Shown here one piece after another: positions 1 through 9,401 of a stretch of DNA of 64,000 nt. Position numbers and translations under genes: made by a program. Origin of the DNA: JACCSI01 sp963815285 (lineage in GTDB: Bacteria > Acidobacteriota > Vicinamibacteria > Vicinamibacterales > UBA2999); contig CAWFGB010000013.1 of the NCBI GenBank assembly GCA_963815285.1, positions 62,001-126,000 of the forward strand. The letters run 5' to 3'. Within the stretch, counting starts at the first letter, position 1. Each line of letters starts with the position of its first letter. The notes beneath the pieces were generated by a model. The model saw only the letters and a list, made by a program, of their open reading frames with translations, was not told where the DNA came from and did no database searches.

Positions 1-339
1 GAACCGCAGAAGCCACTCGACCAGACCGGTACGCGTCGCGCCACCCGGGTCAGGGTGCGTGAAGGCGTCGAAGTGCTCATCGACGGCTACACTGCTGCCC
101 TGATCGACATCTCGGCGGTGGGCGTGCAAGTGCTCAGCCAGAAGATGCTCAAGCCGAATCAGCGCGTGCGCCTCTCACTGCCCGAGGGTAAGACGGCGAT
201 TCGCTGCAGCGGTTCGATTGCGTGGGCGTCATTCGAGATGCCCAAGGGCCTGCCGCCGCGCTACCGCGCCGGCATCGAGCTCACCAACAGCGATCCCGTG
301 GCGGTCAACGGCTACGCGGCCAAGCACAAAAAGACCTGA
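1..339 (+). CDS. PilZ-domain protein, 5'-truncated by the window edge
   Basis: The frame is open to base 1, so the N-terminus lies outside the window and 112 residues are visible. The PilZ c-di-GMP signature is present: an Arg-rich RRATR (visible residues 12-16) followed about 20 residues later by D-x-S-x-x-G (DISAVG, 36-41), then a short beta-barrel-like segment. Proteins of this kind bind cyclic di-GMP and act as effectors for motility, secretion or surface traits. A GTG at 55 could serve as an internal start but would cut off the RxxxR motif, so it is unlikely to be the real one. The gene converges on purA, with 11 bases between the stops. Confidence 0.85.
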   Translation, partial: EPQKPLDQTGTRRATRVRVREGVEVLIDGYTAALIDISAVGVQVLSQKMLKPNQRVRLSLPEGKTAIRCSGSIAWASFEMPKGLPPRYRAGIELTNSDPVAVNGYAAKHKKT

Positions 340-350
340 CCAGCTCGGGG

Positions 351-1649
351 CTATTTTTTTTGCAGCCACCGTGCGGCGATTGAATCGCGCCGGATAATCG
401 TCTCATCACGGTCAGAGCCGGTCGAGACGATCGCGCAGGCCACGCCGCTGACTTCTTCGAGCCGCCTGATGTAGTTCTGCGCTTCGATGGGCAGCTCTTC
501 GAAGAGCCGTGCGCCGCGGGTTGGTTCCTTCCAGCCCGGTACCGTCTCGTAAATGGCTTCGTAGGAACCGGCGGCAAGGTTAGCGGGGAACTCAGTCACG
601 ACGCGCCCTTCAATCCGATATCCCGTGCAGATCTGCAGTTCGTCGAGGCCATCGAGCACGTCCAGCTTGGTCAGCGCCAGTGCGTCGAGCCCGTTCACCC
701 GTGCGGCATAGCGCGCGACGACGCTGTCATACCACCCGCAGCGGCGCGGCCGCCCGGTCGAGGCGCCATATTCCTGGCCGCTCTCGCGCAAGCGTTCGGC
801 CATCTCGCCGAACAACTCGGTCGGCAGCGGCCCTTCCCCGACGCGGGTGGTGTACACCTTGACCACCCCGAGCACGCCATGGATGGCGCGTGGCGGCACG
901 CCGAGCCCGGTGCACACGCCACCGATTGACGCGTTGGAGGACGTCACGTAGGGATACGTCCCATGATCGATGTCGAGCATCGTAGCTTGCGCGCCTTCAA
1001 AGAGCACGCGCTGCCCCTGCTCGATGGCGTTGGCGAGAAACAGCGTGGTGTCCGCGGTCCAGCGCCGCATCCGCTCGCCCGAAGTTAGCAGCTCCGTGTA
1101 CACAGCATTCCAGTCGAGCGTTGAATCCTTGATGATCTGGTTGCGCGCATCGACGTTGGCACGCACTTCATCGGCCAGAGCCTTGGTGTCCACCAGATCA
1201 CACACCCGAATTCCGCGCCGCCCGATTTTGTCTTCGTAGGCCGGGCCGATGCCGCGTGACGTAGTGCCGATCTTGCGCTCGGCGCGACGTGCCTCGCTGA
1301 GGATATCCAGCTCGCGATGGTACGGCAGGATCAGGTGTGCCTTTTCGCTGATGAGCAGCCGGTCGCCGACTTCGATACCTAGGCCCGCCAATTGCGCAAT
1401 TTCCGTGAACAGGGCCTGCGGGTCGATGACGACCCCGTTGCCGATAATGCACGTGACGCCCTGATGGAGAATGCCGGACGGGATGAGGTGCAGGACGAAC
1501 TTGCGCCCGCCGACGTAAACTGTATGTCCGGCGTTGTGACCGCCTTGATAGCGAGCAACGACCGAAAAGTACGGGGTCATGAGGTCGACGATCTTGCCTT
1601 TCCCTTCGTCCCCCCACTGTGCGCCAAGTACGACGATATTCATCAGCAC
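351..1649 (-). CDS. purA: Adenylosuccinate synthetase
   Basis: This 432-residue protein matches the usual bacterial length. It catalyses GTP-dependent condensation of IMP with aspartate, the first committed step to AMP, in the cytoplasm. Near the N-terminus is the glycine-rich loop GDEGKGK, followed by HNAGHTVY, then GTTSRGIGPAYEDK and TSSNAS, all hallmark PurA segments. Two starts are possible: GTG at 1649 and ATG at 1643. On the minus strand a GGAG sits 9 bases before the GTG but 15 before the ATG, so I favour the GTG. It is divergent from hutH with about 125 bases between them. Confidence 0.97.
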   Translation of the reverse strand: MLMNIVVLGAQWGDEGKGKIVDLMTPYFSVVARYQGGHNAGHTVYVGGRKFVLHLIPSGILHQGVTCIIGNGVVIDPQALFTEIAQLAGLGIEVGDRLLISEKAHLILPYHRELDILSEARRAERKIGTTSRGIGPAYEDKIGRRGIRVCDLVDTKALADEVRANVDARNQIIKDSTLDWNAVYTELLTSGERMRRWTADTTLFLANAIEQGQRVLFEGAQATMLDIDHGTYPYVTSSNASIGGVCTGLGVPPRAIHGVLGVVKVYTTRVGEGPLPTELFGEMAERLRESGQEYGASTGRPRRCGWYDSVVARYAARVNGLDALALTKLDVLDGLDELQICTGYRIEGRVVTEFPANLAAGSYEAIYETVPGWKEPTRGARLFEELPIEAQNYIRRLEEVSGVACAIVSTGSDRDETIIRRDSIAARWLQKK

Positions 1650-1775
1650 TACAGAATACTCCGGACCCGCTTCGCGCGCAGGGCATGCCCGCTGACGCTC
1701 GCGTGGCTCCTGCGCCGAGCAGCGACGGCCTACTGCGCCCGCGGCGAACGCGCGCGTCCGATATGATCAGCAGCG

Positions 1776-3290
1776 ATGATTGAACTCGACGGCGACACGC
1801 TCACCCTCGAACAACTGGTCGCCATTGCCGATGACCACGCTACTGTGGCGCTCACGGCGTCGGCCCGTGAGCGGGTGGTGGCCGGGCGCCGCGTTGTCGA
1901 CGCCCGTGCCGCCGGCGACGCGCCTGTGTACGGTGTCAACACCGGTTTTGGATCGTTTGCGGAGACCCGAATTGACCGCGGCGATCTCGCGGCACTGCAA
2001 GTCAATCTGGTGCGCAGCCATGCGGCCGGTGTCGATGCGCCGCTGCCCATCCGCGCAGTGCGCGCGTCCATGGCCCTTCGAGCGAACGTTCTCGCCAAGG
2101 GGTACTCAGGCATTCGCCTCGAAACACTGGAGGCGCTCATCGCCGCTCTCAATCACGGCGTGCATCCGTACGTACCGAGCCGCGGCTCCGTCGGCGCCAG
2201 CGGCGACCTTGCGCCGCTGGCACACATCGCCCTCTGTCTCATCGGCGAAGGCGACGTTTGGGACGGACACCGGCGCCTTCCTGCCGCGGAGGCGCTCCGC
2301 GCGGCCACGCTCACGCCGGTTACGCTCGCAGCCAAAGAAGGACTTGCGCTCATCAACGGCACACAGGTGTCGACCGCGGTCGCCGCGCTGGCGTTGGCCG
2401 GCGCCGAGCGCCTCGCGCGTGCGGCTGACGTGACGGCTGCCCTGTCGATCGATGCGCTGCAGGGCTCCATTCACCCCTTCGAGCCGCGAATTCACGCGGC
2501 GCGTCCGTTTTCGGGACAAATCACCTCGGCGGCGAACCTGACTCGGCTGATGGAGGGCAGTGCCATCAACGCCGCGCACGCCAATTGTGGTCGCGTGCAG
2601 GACGCATACTCCATGCGGTGTGCGCCGCAAGTCCACGGCGCCGCGCGCGAAGCGCTAACATGGGTCCGGCAGATCGTCACGATCGAAATGAACGCGGCCA
2701 CCGATAACCCCATGGTGTTTGCTGACGCTGAGGACATCATCTCCGGCGGAAACTTTCACGGCGCGCCAGTGGCGATCGCCTCCGACGTGCTCGTCTTGGC
2801 CGTGGCGCAGCTGGCCACCATCAGCGAGCGCCGATCTGAACGGCTGGTCAATCCGGCCTTGAGCGGGTTGCCTCCCTTCCTCACCCGGCACGGCGGCCTG
2901 CAGTCGGGACTGATGATCGCGCAGGTCACCGCTGCCGCGCTCACCTCCGAGATCAAGACTCTCGCACACCCGGCCAGCGTCGATACAATACCGACCTCGG
3001 CCAACAAGGAGGACCATGTGAGCATGAGCATGGCCGCGTCGCTGAAGGCGGAACGTGCCCTGTACCTGGCAACACACGTGATCGCTGTTGAAGTCTTGTG
3101 CGCCTGTCAGGCACTCGACTTGCTATCACCGTTAACCACCTCGACACCGCTCGCGCGCGTGCATGCCGAGGTTCGCAAGCACGTGCCAACACTCGTGGCC
3201 GACCGACCACCAGCGCCCGATCTCGATCGAATTGTTCAATTGATTCGCTCGGGAACTTTTGAATACGCCTCGGCTGCGAATGTCAACTGA
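1776..3290 (+). CDS. hutH: Histidine ammonia-lyase
   Basis: This protein deaminates L-histidine to trans-urocanate, the first step of histidine degradation. The 504 residues fit the family. The Ala-Ser-Gly triad that cyclises to the MIO electrophile is at residues 141-143 inside GSVGASGDLAPLAH, close to the position in characterised enzymes. YGVNTGFG near residue 53 and the later SANKEDHVSM segment are also typical. TATGAT at 1762-1767 looks like a -10 box only about 7 bases before the expected transcription start, so the mRNA may be nearly leaderless; I see no Shine-Dalgarno. hutU follows after 92 bases. Confidence 0.96.
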   Translation: MIELDGDTLTLEQLVAIADDHATVALTASARERVVAGRRVVDARAAGDAPVYGVNTGFGSFAETRIDRGDLAALQVNLVRSHAAGVDAPLPIRAVRASMALRANVLAKGYSGIRLETLEALIAALNHGVHPYVPSRGSVGASGDLAPLAHIALCLIGEGDVWDGHRRLPAAEALRAATLTPVTLAAKEGLALINGTQVSTAVAALALAGAERLARAADVTAALSIDALQGSIHPFEPRIHAARPFSGQITSAANLTRLMEGSAINAAHANCGRVQDAYSMRCAPQVHGAAREALTWVRQIVTIEMNAATDNPMVFADAEDIISGGNFHGAPVAIASDVLVLAVAQLATISERRSERLVNPALSGLPPFLTRHGGLQSGLMIAQVTAAALTSEIKTLAHPASVDTIPTSANKEDHVSMSMAASLKAERALYLATHVIAVEVLCACQALDLLSPLTTSTPLARVHAEVRKHVPTLVADRPPAPDLDRIVQLIRSGTFEYASAANVN

Positions 3291-3382
3291 ATTAATAATT
3301 TTCCTGATCGCATTTTCAGTTTGACAACCAGCGGCGCGCTGCTTAGTTTCTTACTTTCACGTCGCCCTCCGCACCATTCTTC

Positions 3383-5050
3383 ATGACTACTGTCGCTCGT
3401 TCGGTTCGGGCACCTCGCGGCACGTCGCTGACGTGCAAGGGATGGCTCCAGGAAGCCGCGCTCCGAATGCTCATGAACAACCTCGATCCCGAGGTCGCCG
3501 AGCGACCTGATGACCTCGTCGTCTATGGGGGCACCGGACGCGCCGCGCGCAGTTGGGAGGCGTTCGACGCCATCGTGCGCGAGCTGCGGCGCCTGGGCGA
3601 CGACGAGACACTGCTCGTGCAGTCGGGAAAGCCTGTCGGCGTCTTCCGGACACATCGCCAGGCGCCGCGTGTGCTCATCGCCAACGCCAACCTCGTGCCC
3701 AAGTGGGCCACCTGGGAAACGTTCCGCGAACTCGAGGACCGTGGCCTGACGATGTACGGACAGATGACCGCGGGGAGCTGGATCTACATCGGCACGCAGG
3801 GCATCCTGCAGGGCACCTACGAAACACTCGCGGCGCTGGCGCGCCGTCATTTCAACGGTTCGCTCGCCGGCACGCTGACCGTTACCGCAGGCCTTGGCGG
3901 CATGGGCGGCGCTCAGCCACTCGCCGTGACCATGAACGAGGGTGTGGCGCTGGTTATCGAAGTTGATGCGCGGCGCATCGAGCGACGGTTGACGACGGGC
4001 TACCTCGACGAGGCCACCGATAATCTCGACGCGGCCCTCGAAACGGTTCGTGGGTGGCGACAGACGCGCACGGCGCGCTCGATGGGCCTGCGTGCCAACG
4101 CGGCCGAGGTACTGCCCGAGCTGGTCCGGCGGCGCATCGTGCCGGACGTGCTCACGGACCAGACGTCCGCCCACGACGCCCTCACCGGATACGTACCGGA
4201 CGGCATCTCGCTTGCCGAAGCGGATGCGCTCCGCACCTCTGATCCGGCGGAATACGAAGGCCGCTCCATTCGGGCCATAGGCAGACACGTGGCGGCGATG
4301 CTCGCGCTCAAGCGACAGGGTGCGATCACCTTTGATTACGGCAACAACATCCGTGCACAGGCGGTGAAGGCCGGCGTGAACGACGCCTTCGAAATCCCGG
4401 GCTTCGTGCCCGAGTACATTCGGCCGCTTTTCTGTGAGGGCAAGGGTCCGTTCCGGTGGGCCGCGCTCTCCGGCGATCCGGAGGATATCGCCGTCACCGA
4501 TCGCGCGGCGCTCGAGATGTTCAGTCACGATGCACCGCTCTGCCGCTGGATACGGCTCGCGGGCGAGCGCGTGAAGTTCCAGGGCCTTCCGGCGCGCATC
4601 TTCTGGCTCGGTTACGGCGACCGCGCGCGTTTCGGCCTCAGGATCAACGAGCTGGTGCGGCAGGGCGCCATCTCCGCACCCATCGTGATTGGACGCGACC
4701 ATCTCGATACCGGCTCGGTCGCCTCGCCCAACCGCGAAACCGAAGGGATGCGCGATGGCAGCGACGCCATTGCTGACTGGCCGATTCTCAATGCGATGCT
4801 CAACGCCTCAGGCGGCGCCACCTGGGTGTCGCTGCACCACGGGGGCGGCGTCGGAATTGGCTATTCGATTCACGCCGGGATGGTGATTGTCGCCGATGGG
4901 ACGCGTGAAGCCGACGAGCGTCTGGAGCGCGTGCTCACGTGCGATCCCGGTATCGGCGTCGCGCGCCATGCGGACGCCGGGTATCCTGAGGCGCTGCAGA
5001 CTGCGGCGCGACATGGTGTGCGGATTCCAATGGTGGAGGCAGAACGATGA
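3383..5050 (+). CDS. hutU: Urocanate hydratase
   Basis: Urocanase converts urocanate to imidazolonepropionate using tightly bound NAD+, the second step of histidine catabolism. The protein is 555 residues, the standard length. Visible family segments include VYGGTGRAARSW near the N-terminus, the glycine-rich GLGGMGGAQPL starting at residue 170, and RDHLDTGSVASPNRET in the C-terminal third. hutI and a formiminoglutamase are not in this window, so the rest of the pathway must lie elsewhere. Its stop overlaps the start of the next gene by 4 bases (ATGA), which suggests translational coupling. Confidence 0.96.
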   Translation: MTTVARSVRAPRGTSLTCKGWLQEAALRMLMNNLDPEVAERPDDLVVYGGTGRAARSWEAFDAIVRELRRLGDDETLLVQSGKPVGVFRTHRQAPRVLIANANLVPKWATWETFRELEDRGLTMYGQMTAGSWIYIGTQGILQGTYETLAALARRHFNGSLAGTLTVTAGLGGMGGAQPLAVTMNEGVALVIEVDARRIERRLTTGYLDEATDNLDAALETVRGWRQTRTARSMGLRANAAEVLPELVRRRIVPDVLTDQTSAHDALTGYVPDGISLAEADALRTSDPAEYEGRSIRAIGRHVAAMLALKRQGAITFDYGNNIRAQAVKAGVNDAFEIPGFVPEYIRPLFCEGKGPFRWAALSGDPEDIAVTDRAALEMFSHDAPLCRWIRLAGERVKFQGLPARIFWLGYGDRARFGLRINELVRQGAISAPIVIGRDHLDTGSVASPNRETEGMRDGSDAIADWPILNAMLNASGGATWVSLHHGGGVGIGYSIHAGMVIVADGTREADERLERVLTCDPGIGVARHADAGYPEALQTAARHGVRIPMVEAER

Positions 5051-6174
5051 TGGCTCCTCACGTGGGGTTGGAGCGGCGTGTGTTGGCGGCGCTCGATGCC
5101 ACGCCCTCACGCATTCCTGTGTTGCTCGGTGGCTGCGGAACCGGCCGCACGACAACGCTGAATGCGCTGGCCGAGCGGCTCGGCCATGAGGACTGTCAGT
5201 ATGTCGACGTCGAACGTGCGGCGAGCACGCCGGAACGGTTTTTCGCCGCCGTTTCCGCCGCATCTCCATTCCCGCGGTCGGGCGCGCGCGCAACGCCGCG
5301 GAGCGCGCGCGAGGCCTTTGACCACACCTTGTCCTATCTCAGCGACACACGTGCGCTCGATCGCCCGGCGACGATCCTGCTGGACGAAGTCCTCGAGCTG
5401 CGCACCTTCGAGAGCTTCCCGGGATTGCGTCACGTGCAGCGCGAGTTGCTCCAGGCGTTGCAGGAAAGCGGCAATCACTTCGTGCTCACGTCTCGCTACG
5501 TCGCGCGGGCGCATCGACTGCTGCGCGACGCTTCGGAGCGATTCGAGGTCATTCACTTGCCGGCACTCTCGGCCAATGAGGTCAACGGGATGTTGCCGGC
5601 GACCGGCGACCCGGCGAATCAGGATCGCGACTTTCTCAGCCGCTCGATTCAAGCGTTGTCCGACGGCCGCGCGGCCTACGTCCGTGCCATCAGCGAAGCC
5701 ACGACCGGCAGCGGCCGCACCGGCGATCCCATCTCGGCGCTCACGGCACTGCTCACATCCGACGGCGTGCTGACCGCGTGGTGCGGCTATCGCTACGAGC
5801 TGCGCCTCCACCGCGCGCGCGGTTACGGTGCGCTCAAAGCCATTCTCGAGATCCTCGCCGATGAGGAGCCCCTGACGCTCACCGAGATTGCGCAGAAACT
5901 CCATCGCACGCCCGGCTCGACGAAGGACTACTTGTCGTGGCTCGAGGACGTTGATCTCGTGATCTCGCGGCAGAAGCGTTACAGCTTCACCGATCCGGTG
6001 CTGCGCCTCTGGGTCCGCCTGCACTGTCGCCCCGTGCCGCCGACCGTCGACGAGGTCGCGCGGGAGGTGCAGAGCTACGCGCTGGCGCGGCTGCCCCAAA
6101 CGGAGCCGCCGCTCGCCATGGCCGGCGCCGCGGTGTCTGACCGCAAGCGCTGGGGCATCGTCGAGATCGACTGA
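5047..6174 (+). CDS. AAA-type ATPase with C-terminal winged helix, coupled to hutU
   Basis: This 375-residue protein has an N-terminal P-loop ATPase and a C-terminal winged-helix region, resembling the archaeal-type ATPase/DUF234-like group. The Walker A is GGCGTGRTT (28-36), with Arg where Lys is expected. Walker B is ILLDE with D113-E114. Residues about 265-320 carry a helix-turn-helix-like stretch (LTLTEIAQKLHRTPGSTKDY), followed by a FTDPVLRLW segment common in that group. It overlaps hutU by 4 bases, so it is probably co-expressed with histidine catabolism. A regulatory or effector role is plausible but unproven; the function is unknown. Confidence 0.75.
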   Translation: MMAPHVGLERRVLAALDATPSRIPVLLGGCGTGRTTTLNALAERLGHEDCQYVDVERAASTPERFFAAVSAASPFPRSGARATPRSAREAFDHTLSYLSDTRALDRPATILLDEVLELRTFESFPGLRHVQRELLQALQESGNHFVLTSRYVARAHRLLRDASERFEVIHLPALSANEVNGMLPATGDPANQDRDFLSRSIQALSDGRAAYVRAISEATTGSGRTGDPISALTALLTSDGVLTAWCGYRYELRLHRARGYGALKAILEILADEEPLTLTEIAQKLHRTPGSTKDYLSWLEDVDLVISRQKRYSFTDPVLRLWVRLHCRPVPPTVDEVAREVQSYALARLPQTEPPLAMAGAAVSDRKRWGIVEID

Positions 6175-6224
6175 TAACCCGCTAAGAACGTGAACCCCGA
6201 GAACGACGGCGACCGACGCTAAGG

Positions 6225-7178
6225 CTACTCTGGGGGATCGGTGCGGCCGAGGAGCGCGAGGGCGGTCTTCGCGGCTTCCTGCTCAGCGTCCTTCTTGGTG
6301 CGTCCCATCCCCTGGGCCAGGACCTCGCCGTCGACGCGCACTTCGACGTGGAACAACTTGCGATGCTCCGGACCGACCTCGCCAGCAATGCGGTACGTCG
6401 GCAGCGAGCGTCCCAGGCCCTGCAAGGCTTCCTGCAAACGCGATTTGTGATCCCGTCCGAAATAGTCGGGTCTACCGGCGTCCTCCAGCGTCTCGCCGAA
6501 TTCGCGCATCAGGAACTGCCGCGCCGGTTCGAGTCCGCCATCGAGATAGATCGCAGCAATCAGCGCCTCGCACGTGTCAGCCAGCAACGCCTGCTTGCGC
6601 CGGCCGCCGGTCTTCTCTTCGCCGCGGCCGAGGATCATGTGCTCACCAAGATCGAGACGCTCGGCGAGCTCGGCCAGCGACGCCGTGGACACCAGCATCG
6701 CCTTGATCTTCGACTTCTGCCCTTCGGAGGAATGCGGGTACCGCCGGCATAGTCCGTCAGCGATCACCAGCCCGAGCACCGCATCGCCCAGAAACTCGAG
6801 CGACTCGTTGTCGATTACGCCACCACTCGGATCCTCGTGAGCTTTGGACTTGTGCGTGAGCGCATGCTCGAGCAGCCCGCGGTCGCGGAAGCGGTAGCCG
6901 ATCCGAGTCTCGAGCGTGCGGAATTGCTGCGGCAGCGGCACGACGAGCCCGCCGCTGACCTCCTGCCGATGACTTTCAATCACGCGAATCGCTTCGTCCG
7001 CTTCATCTTCGCGCACAGAGACCTGCGTCTCGCCCATGGTATTGACCGCAAACGGAAACACACCAGGGGGCGGCGCCGCGGTGCGAACGGACTGAATCCC
7101 GTGGCTGTCGAGCAGGGCCTGCACCACACTCGCCTCGATATTCGAGGTCGTGCGGAAGATGACTGTCAGGTCGGCCAT
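6225..7178 (-). CDS. rnc: Ribonuclease III with N-terminal DUF2007 domain
   Basis: RNase III cleaves double-stranded RNA in rRNA and mRNA processing. The 317 residues exceed the usual 220-250 because about 75 extra N-terminal residues form a DUF2007-like module (TVIFRTTSNIEASVVQALLD opening, then the FPFAVNTMGETQVSV core). The catalytic domain spans about 85-225 with signature NESLEFLGD (124-132) and second acidic pair D201/E204 in DTCEALIAA. A dsRNA-binding domain covers about 243-312 (DHKSRLQEALQ through GRTKKDAEQEAA). A start inside, near residue 86, would give a conventional RNase III, but I see no obvious start codon there. It overlaps the upstream phosphatase gene by 13 bases. Confidence 0.93.
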   Translation of the reverse strand: MADLTVIFRTTSNIEASVVQALLDSHGIQSVRTAAPPPGVFPFAVNTMGETQVSVREDEADEAIRVIESHRQEVSGGLVVPLPQQFRTLETRIGYRFRDRGLLEHALTHKSKAHEDPSGGVIDNESLEFLGDAVLGLVIADGLCRRYPHSSEGQKSKIKAMLVSTASLAELAERLDLGEHMILGRGEEKTGGRRKQALLADTCEALIAAIYLDGGLEPARQFLMREFGETLEDAGRPDYFGRDHKSRLQEALQGLGRSLPTYRIAGEVGPEHRKLFHVEVRVDGEVLAQGMGRTKKDAEQEAAKTALALLGRTDPPE

Positions 7179-9373
7179 GCGCCCCCTGCGGCGTGGAGCC
7201 CCACGAGCGCGGCCTGTTCCTCCACCTTCATGAGGATCATCGTCATGTCGTCGTGCTGGTCGGCCTCGCCGGCAAACGCATGGAGATCCGCAAAGATGAA
7301 CGACCGCAGCTGCTCGAACGGCAAGTGCGCGTACTGCTCCAGAACTTTGGCCAGCCGCGTCTCTCCGTAGCAGTCGAAGGCCATGTTCATGGTCTCGCTG
7401 ATGCCGTCGGTGAAGAAGACAATCAGGTCACCAGGCGACAGCGGGACGACCACCTCCTCGATCATCCCATCGAACATGGCGCCGTCGTCGATCTTGAGGC
7501 CGAGCACGAGACCGTCCGGCGTGATGAACTCGGCCTTGCGCAGTCCGGCCGGCGCGGCACCGGGCACGCGAATCAACGGGCAGTGGCCCGCTCGGGCGAA
7601 CGCCATCTCCATCGCCTCGAGGTCCATGACGCCATAGGACATCGTGATGAAGCTCTTCGAGTCGATGTTGTCGGCGACCACTCGGTTGACCGCCTTGAGG
7701 AACTGGCGTGGCGACGGCTCGGTCCGCGCGAGCGTCTGGGCGATCACCTTCAGTTGGGCCATGTAGAGACCGGCCGGCAACCCTTTGCCGGACACGTCGG
7801 CGATGAGCACCCCGAGCTTGGTTGGGGAGATGGCGATGAAATCGAAATAGTCGCCGGCGACCTCGCGCGCAGGTTCGCAGAACGCGGTGATGCCGACGCC
7901 GGGGACGGACATCGGCCCGGACGGCAGCAGCCGCTGCTGAATCTCGCGGGCGGCGAGCATCTCCTGCTCCATCCGCGCCTTCTCGGCGTTCTCGCGAATC
8001 AGCGCGGTCATCTCCTTCGTCATCACATTGAACGAATCGGCCAGCTCGCCGAGTTGATCGCGCGCGCGCACCGGGATGTGGTACGTGAAGTCGCGATTCC
8101 GCAGGTGTTCGGTGCCTTGGAACAGGTCGTGGACGGCGCCGGTGATCTGCCGGGCGAGCGTGAAGCCGATCACCAACGCCACGAACTGGATGGTCAGGAA
8201 CAGGACGCCAATGAAGGCCAGAGCCACGAGCAGAGCAGGGGCAAGCGGCATGGCCGAGACGTCACTGACCCGCTGATACAACTCGGGCAGGTTGATCCGC
8301 ACGCCAACGGTGGCGACGTTGCGGCTGCCGGTGACCCACTCCTGGACATCGAGCAGCGTCACCCAGTTGCCGAAGGTCGTCGGGTCGTCCGCGGGCGTCG
8401 CCGGCCGTGGTTCGACCAGCTGACCTTGAGGCAGTCGCAGCCGAGGGTCGTCGTACGGCAAGGCCGTGACTTCGCCCAGCTGGATGCCGGTCTCTTCGCG
8501 CAGCCGCTGCTCGATCGCCGACGTCAGCGGGACATCGACGACGACTGCCCATGCGGGGCGGCGCACGTTGGGCAACGCGACGGCGCGCATCACCAGGCGG
8601 TGGATACGAGCGTCGCCATCGAGGGTCTCGAAGGCGAGCAGGCCCGAGAAGCCGTCGCAGCCGATCCAGCGAGGCACCGATTCCGGGGCAGGAAGATGGC
8701 GCCACGGCCCGAACTTCATCGCCCGCACCGTCGCGGCGCTCTCAACGGGCGCCGCGGGACATTCGAGGCCGGTCGTCGGCACCACGGCGTAAGAGGTGAA
8801 TGGCCACCGGCCCTCCGCGACCTCTTGCCGCTGCGCGAGGCGACGGCGCAGCACCTCCGGGGGGTCGCCATGATCGGCCTCGAGGACGGCAGACTCGGCC
8901 GAGAAGCGCGCCTGGTCAACGACGGTCCGCACGCGCGACTGCAGAATGTACGAGCTGAGGTTGAAGAACAGCAGAAAGCCGGCGATCAGAAAGAACGCAA
9001 TGATCAGCAGGCCCGGCACCAGGCCGACGAAGACATACGACAGAATCAGCTTGCGCCGCACGCGCCAGAGCAGCCGCCGCTTGGCCAGCACCGCGCCTTT
9101 GGTCAGTAGATAAGCCGCGACAAAAAGCACGATCAGGCTGCCAAAGGCATCGACTGCGTCAAGTGTCGTCCACGTCGAGGGGATGAGGAAGCCGATGACA
9201 TTGGCGAGCAGCTTGATGGCTAATCCGGCCAGCAGAATGCGTCCTGGGATGCTGCGCAGCAGCCATCGCCCACTAGGTCTGCCCTGCAATACCTGGCGTA
9301 GTGACGACCCGCGCACCCACGCGGCCGCACGCGACTCTGAGTCGCCAGGTGGCAGCGGGCGGTTAGACGTCAT
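7166..9373 (-). CDS. Membrane PP2C/SpoIIE-type serine phosphatase with HAMP domain
   Basis: The protein has 735 residues. Three hydrophobic segments lie in the first ~150 residues and a fourth near residue 390 (about LAPALLVALAFIGVLFLTIQ), enclosing an extracytoplasmic sensor region of about 220 residues. A HAMP linker follows (RNRDFTYHIPVRARDQLGEL), then a short coiled stretch, then a SpoIIE/RsbU-like phosphatase domain with AGDYFDF, DVSGKG and FFTDGI. Such proteins dephosphorylate anti-sigma-factor antagonists in partner-switching stress pathways. No antagonist or anti-sigma gene is next to it. It is upstream of rnc and overlaps it, so the two are probably co-transcribed. Confidence 0.88.
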   Translation of the reverse strand: MTSNRPLPPGDSESRAAAWVRGSSLRQVLQGRPSGRWLLRSIPGRILLAGLAIKLLANVIGFLIPSTWTTLDAVDAFGSLIVLFVAAYLLTKGAVLAKRRLLWRVRRKLILSYVFVGLVPGLLIIAFFLIAGFLLFFNLSSYILQSRVRTVVDQARFSAESAVLEADHGDPPEVLRRRLAQRQEVAEGRWPFTSYAVVPTTGLECPAAPVESAATVRAMKFGPWRHLPAPESVPRWIGCDGFSGLLAFETLDGDARIHRLVMRAVALPNVRRPAWAVVVDVPLTSAIEQRLREETGIQLGEVTALPYDDPRLRLPQGQLVEPRPATPADDPTTFGNWVTLLDVQEWVTGSRNVATVGVRINLPELYQRVSDVSAMPLAPALLVALAFIGVLFLTIQFVALVIGFTLARQITGAVHDLFQGTEHLRNRDFTYHIPVRARDQLGELADSFNVMTKEMTALIRENAEKARMEQEMLAAREIQQRLLPSGPMSVPGVGITAFCEPAREVAGDYFDFIAISPTKLGVLIADVSGKGLPAGLYMAQLKVIAQTLARTEPSPRQFLKAVNRVVADNIDSKSFITMSYGVMDLEAMEMAFARAGHCPLIRVPGAAPAGLRKAEFITPDGLVLGLKIDDGAMFDGMIEEVVVPLSPGDLIVFFTDGISETMNMAFDCYGETRLAKVLEQYAHLPFEQLRSFIFADLHAFAGEADQHDDMTMILMKVEEQAALVGLHAAGGAWPT

Positions 9374-9401
9374 CTACCGAAGATGGTAAAAGAGACACAC
9401 T

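Noticed and set aside
3236..4702. 488-codon open frame opposite hutU
   Set aside because: It is antisense to a clear hutU and has no family motifs. Long antisense frames are expected in GC-rich genes.
7193..9109. 638-codon open frame opposite the SpoIIE phosphatase gene
   Set aside because: It is composed of Arg/His/Gly/Asp-rich shadow sequence, and the opposite strand has HAMP and phosphatase motifs.
9374..9401. SAM riboswitch before the cystathionine enzyme
   Set aside because: Only 28 bases separate the divergent genes, too short for a riboswitch.
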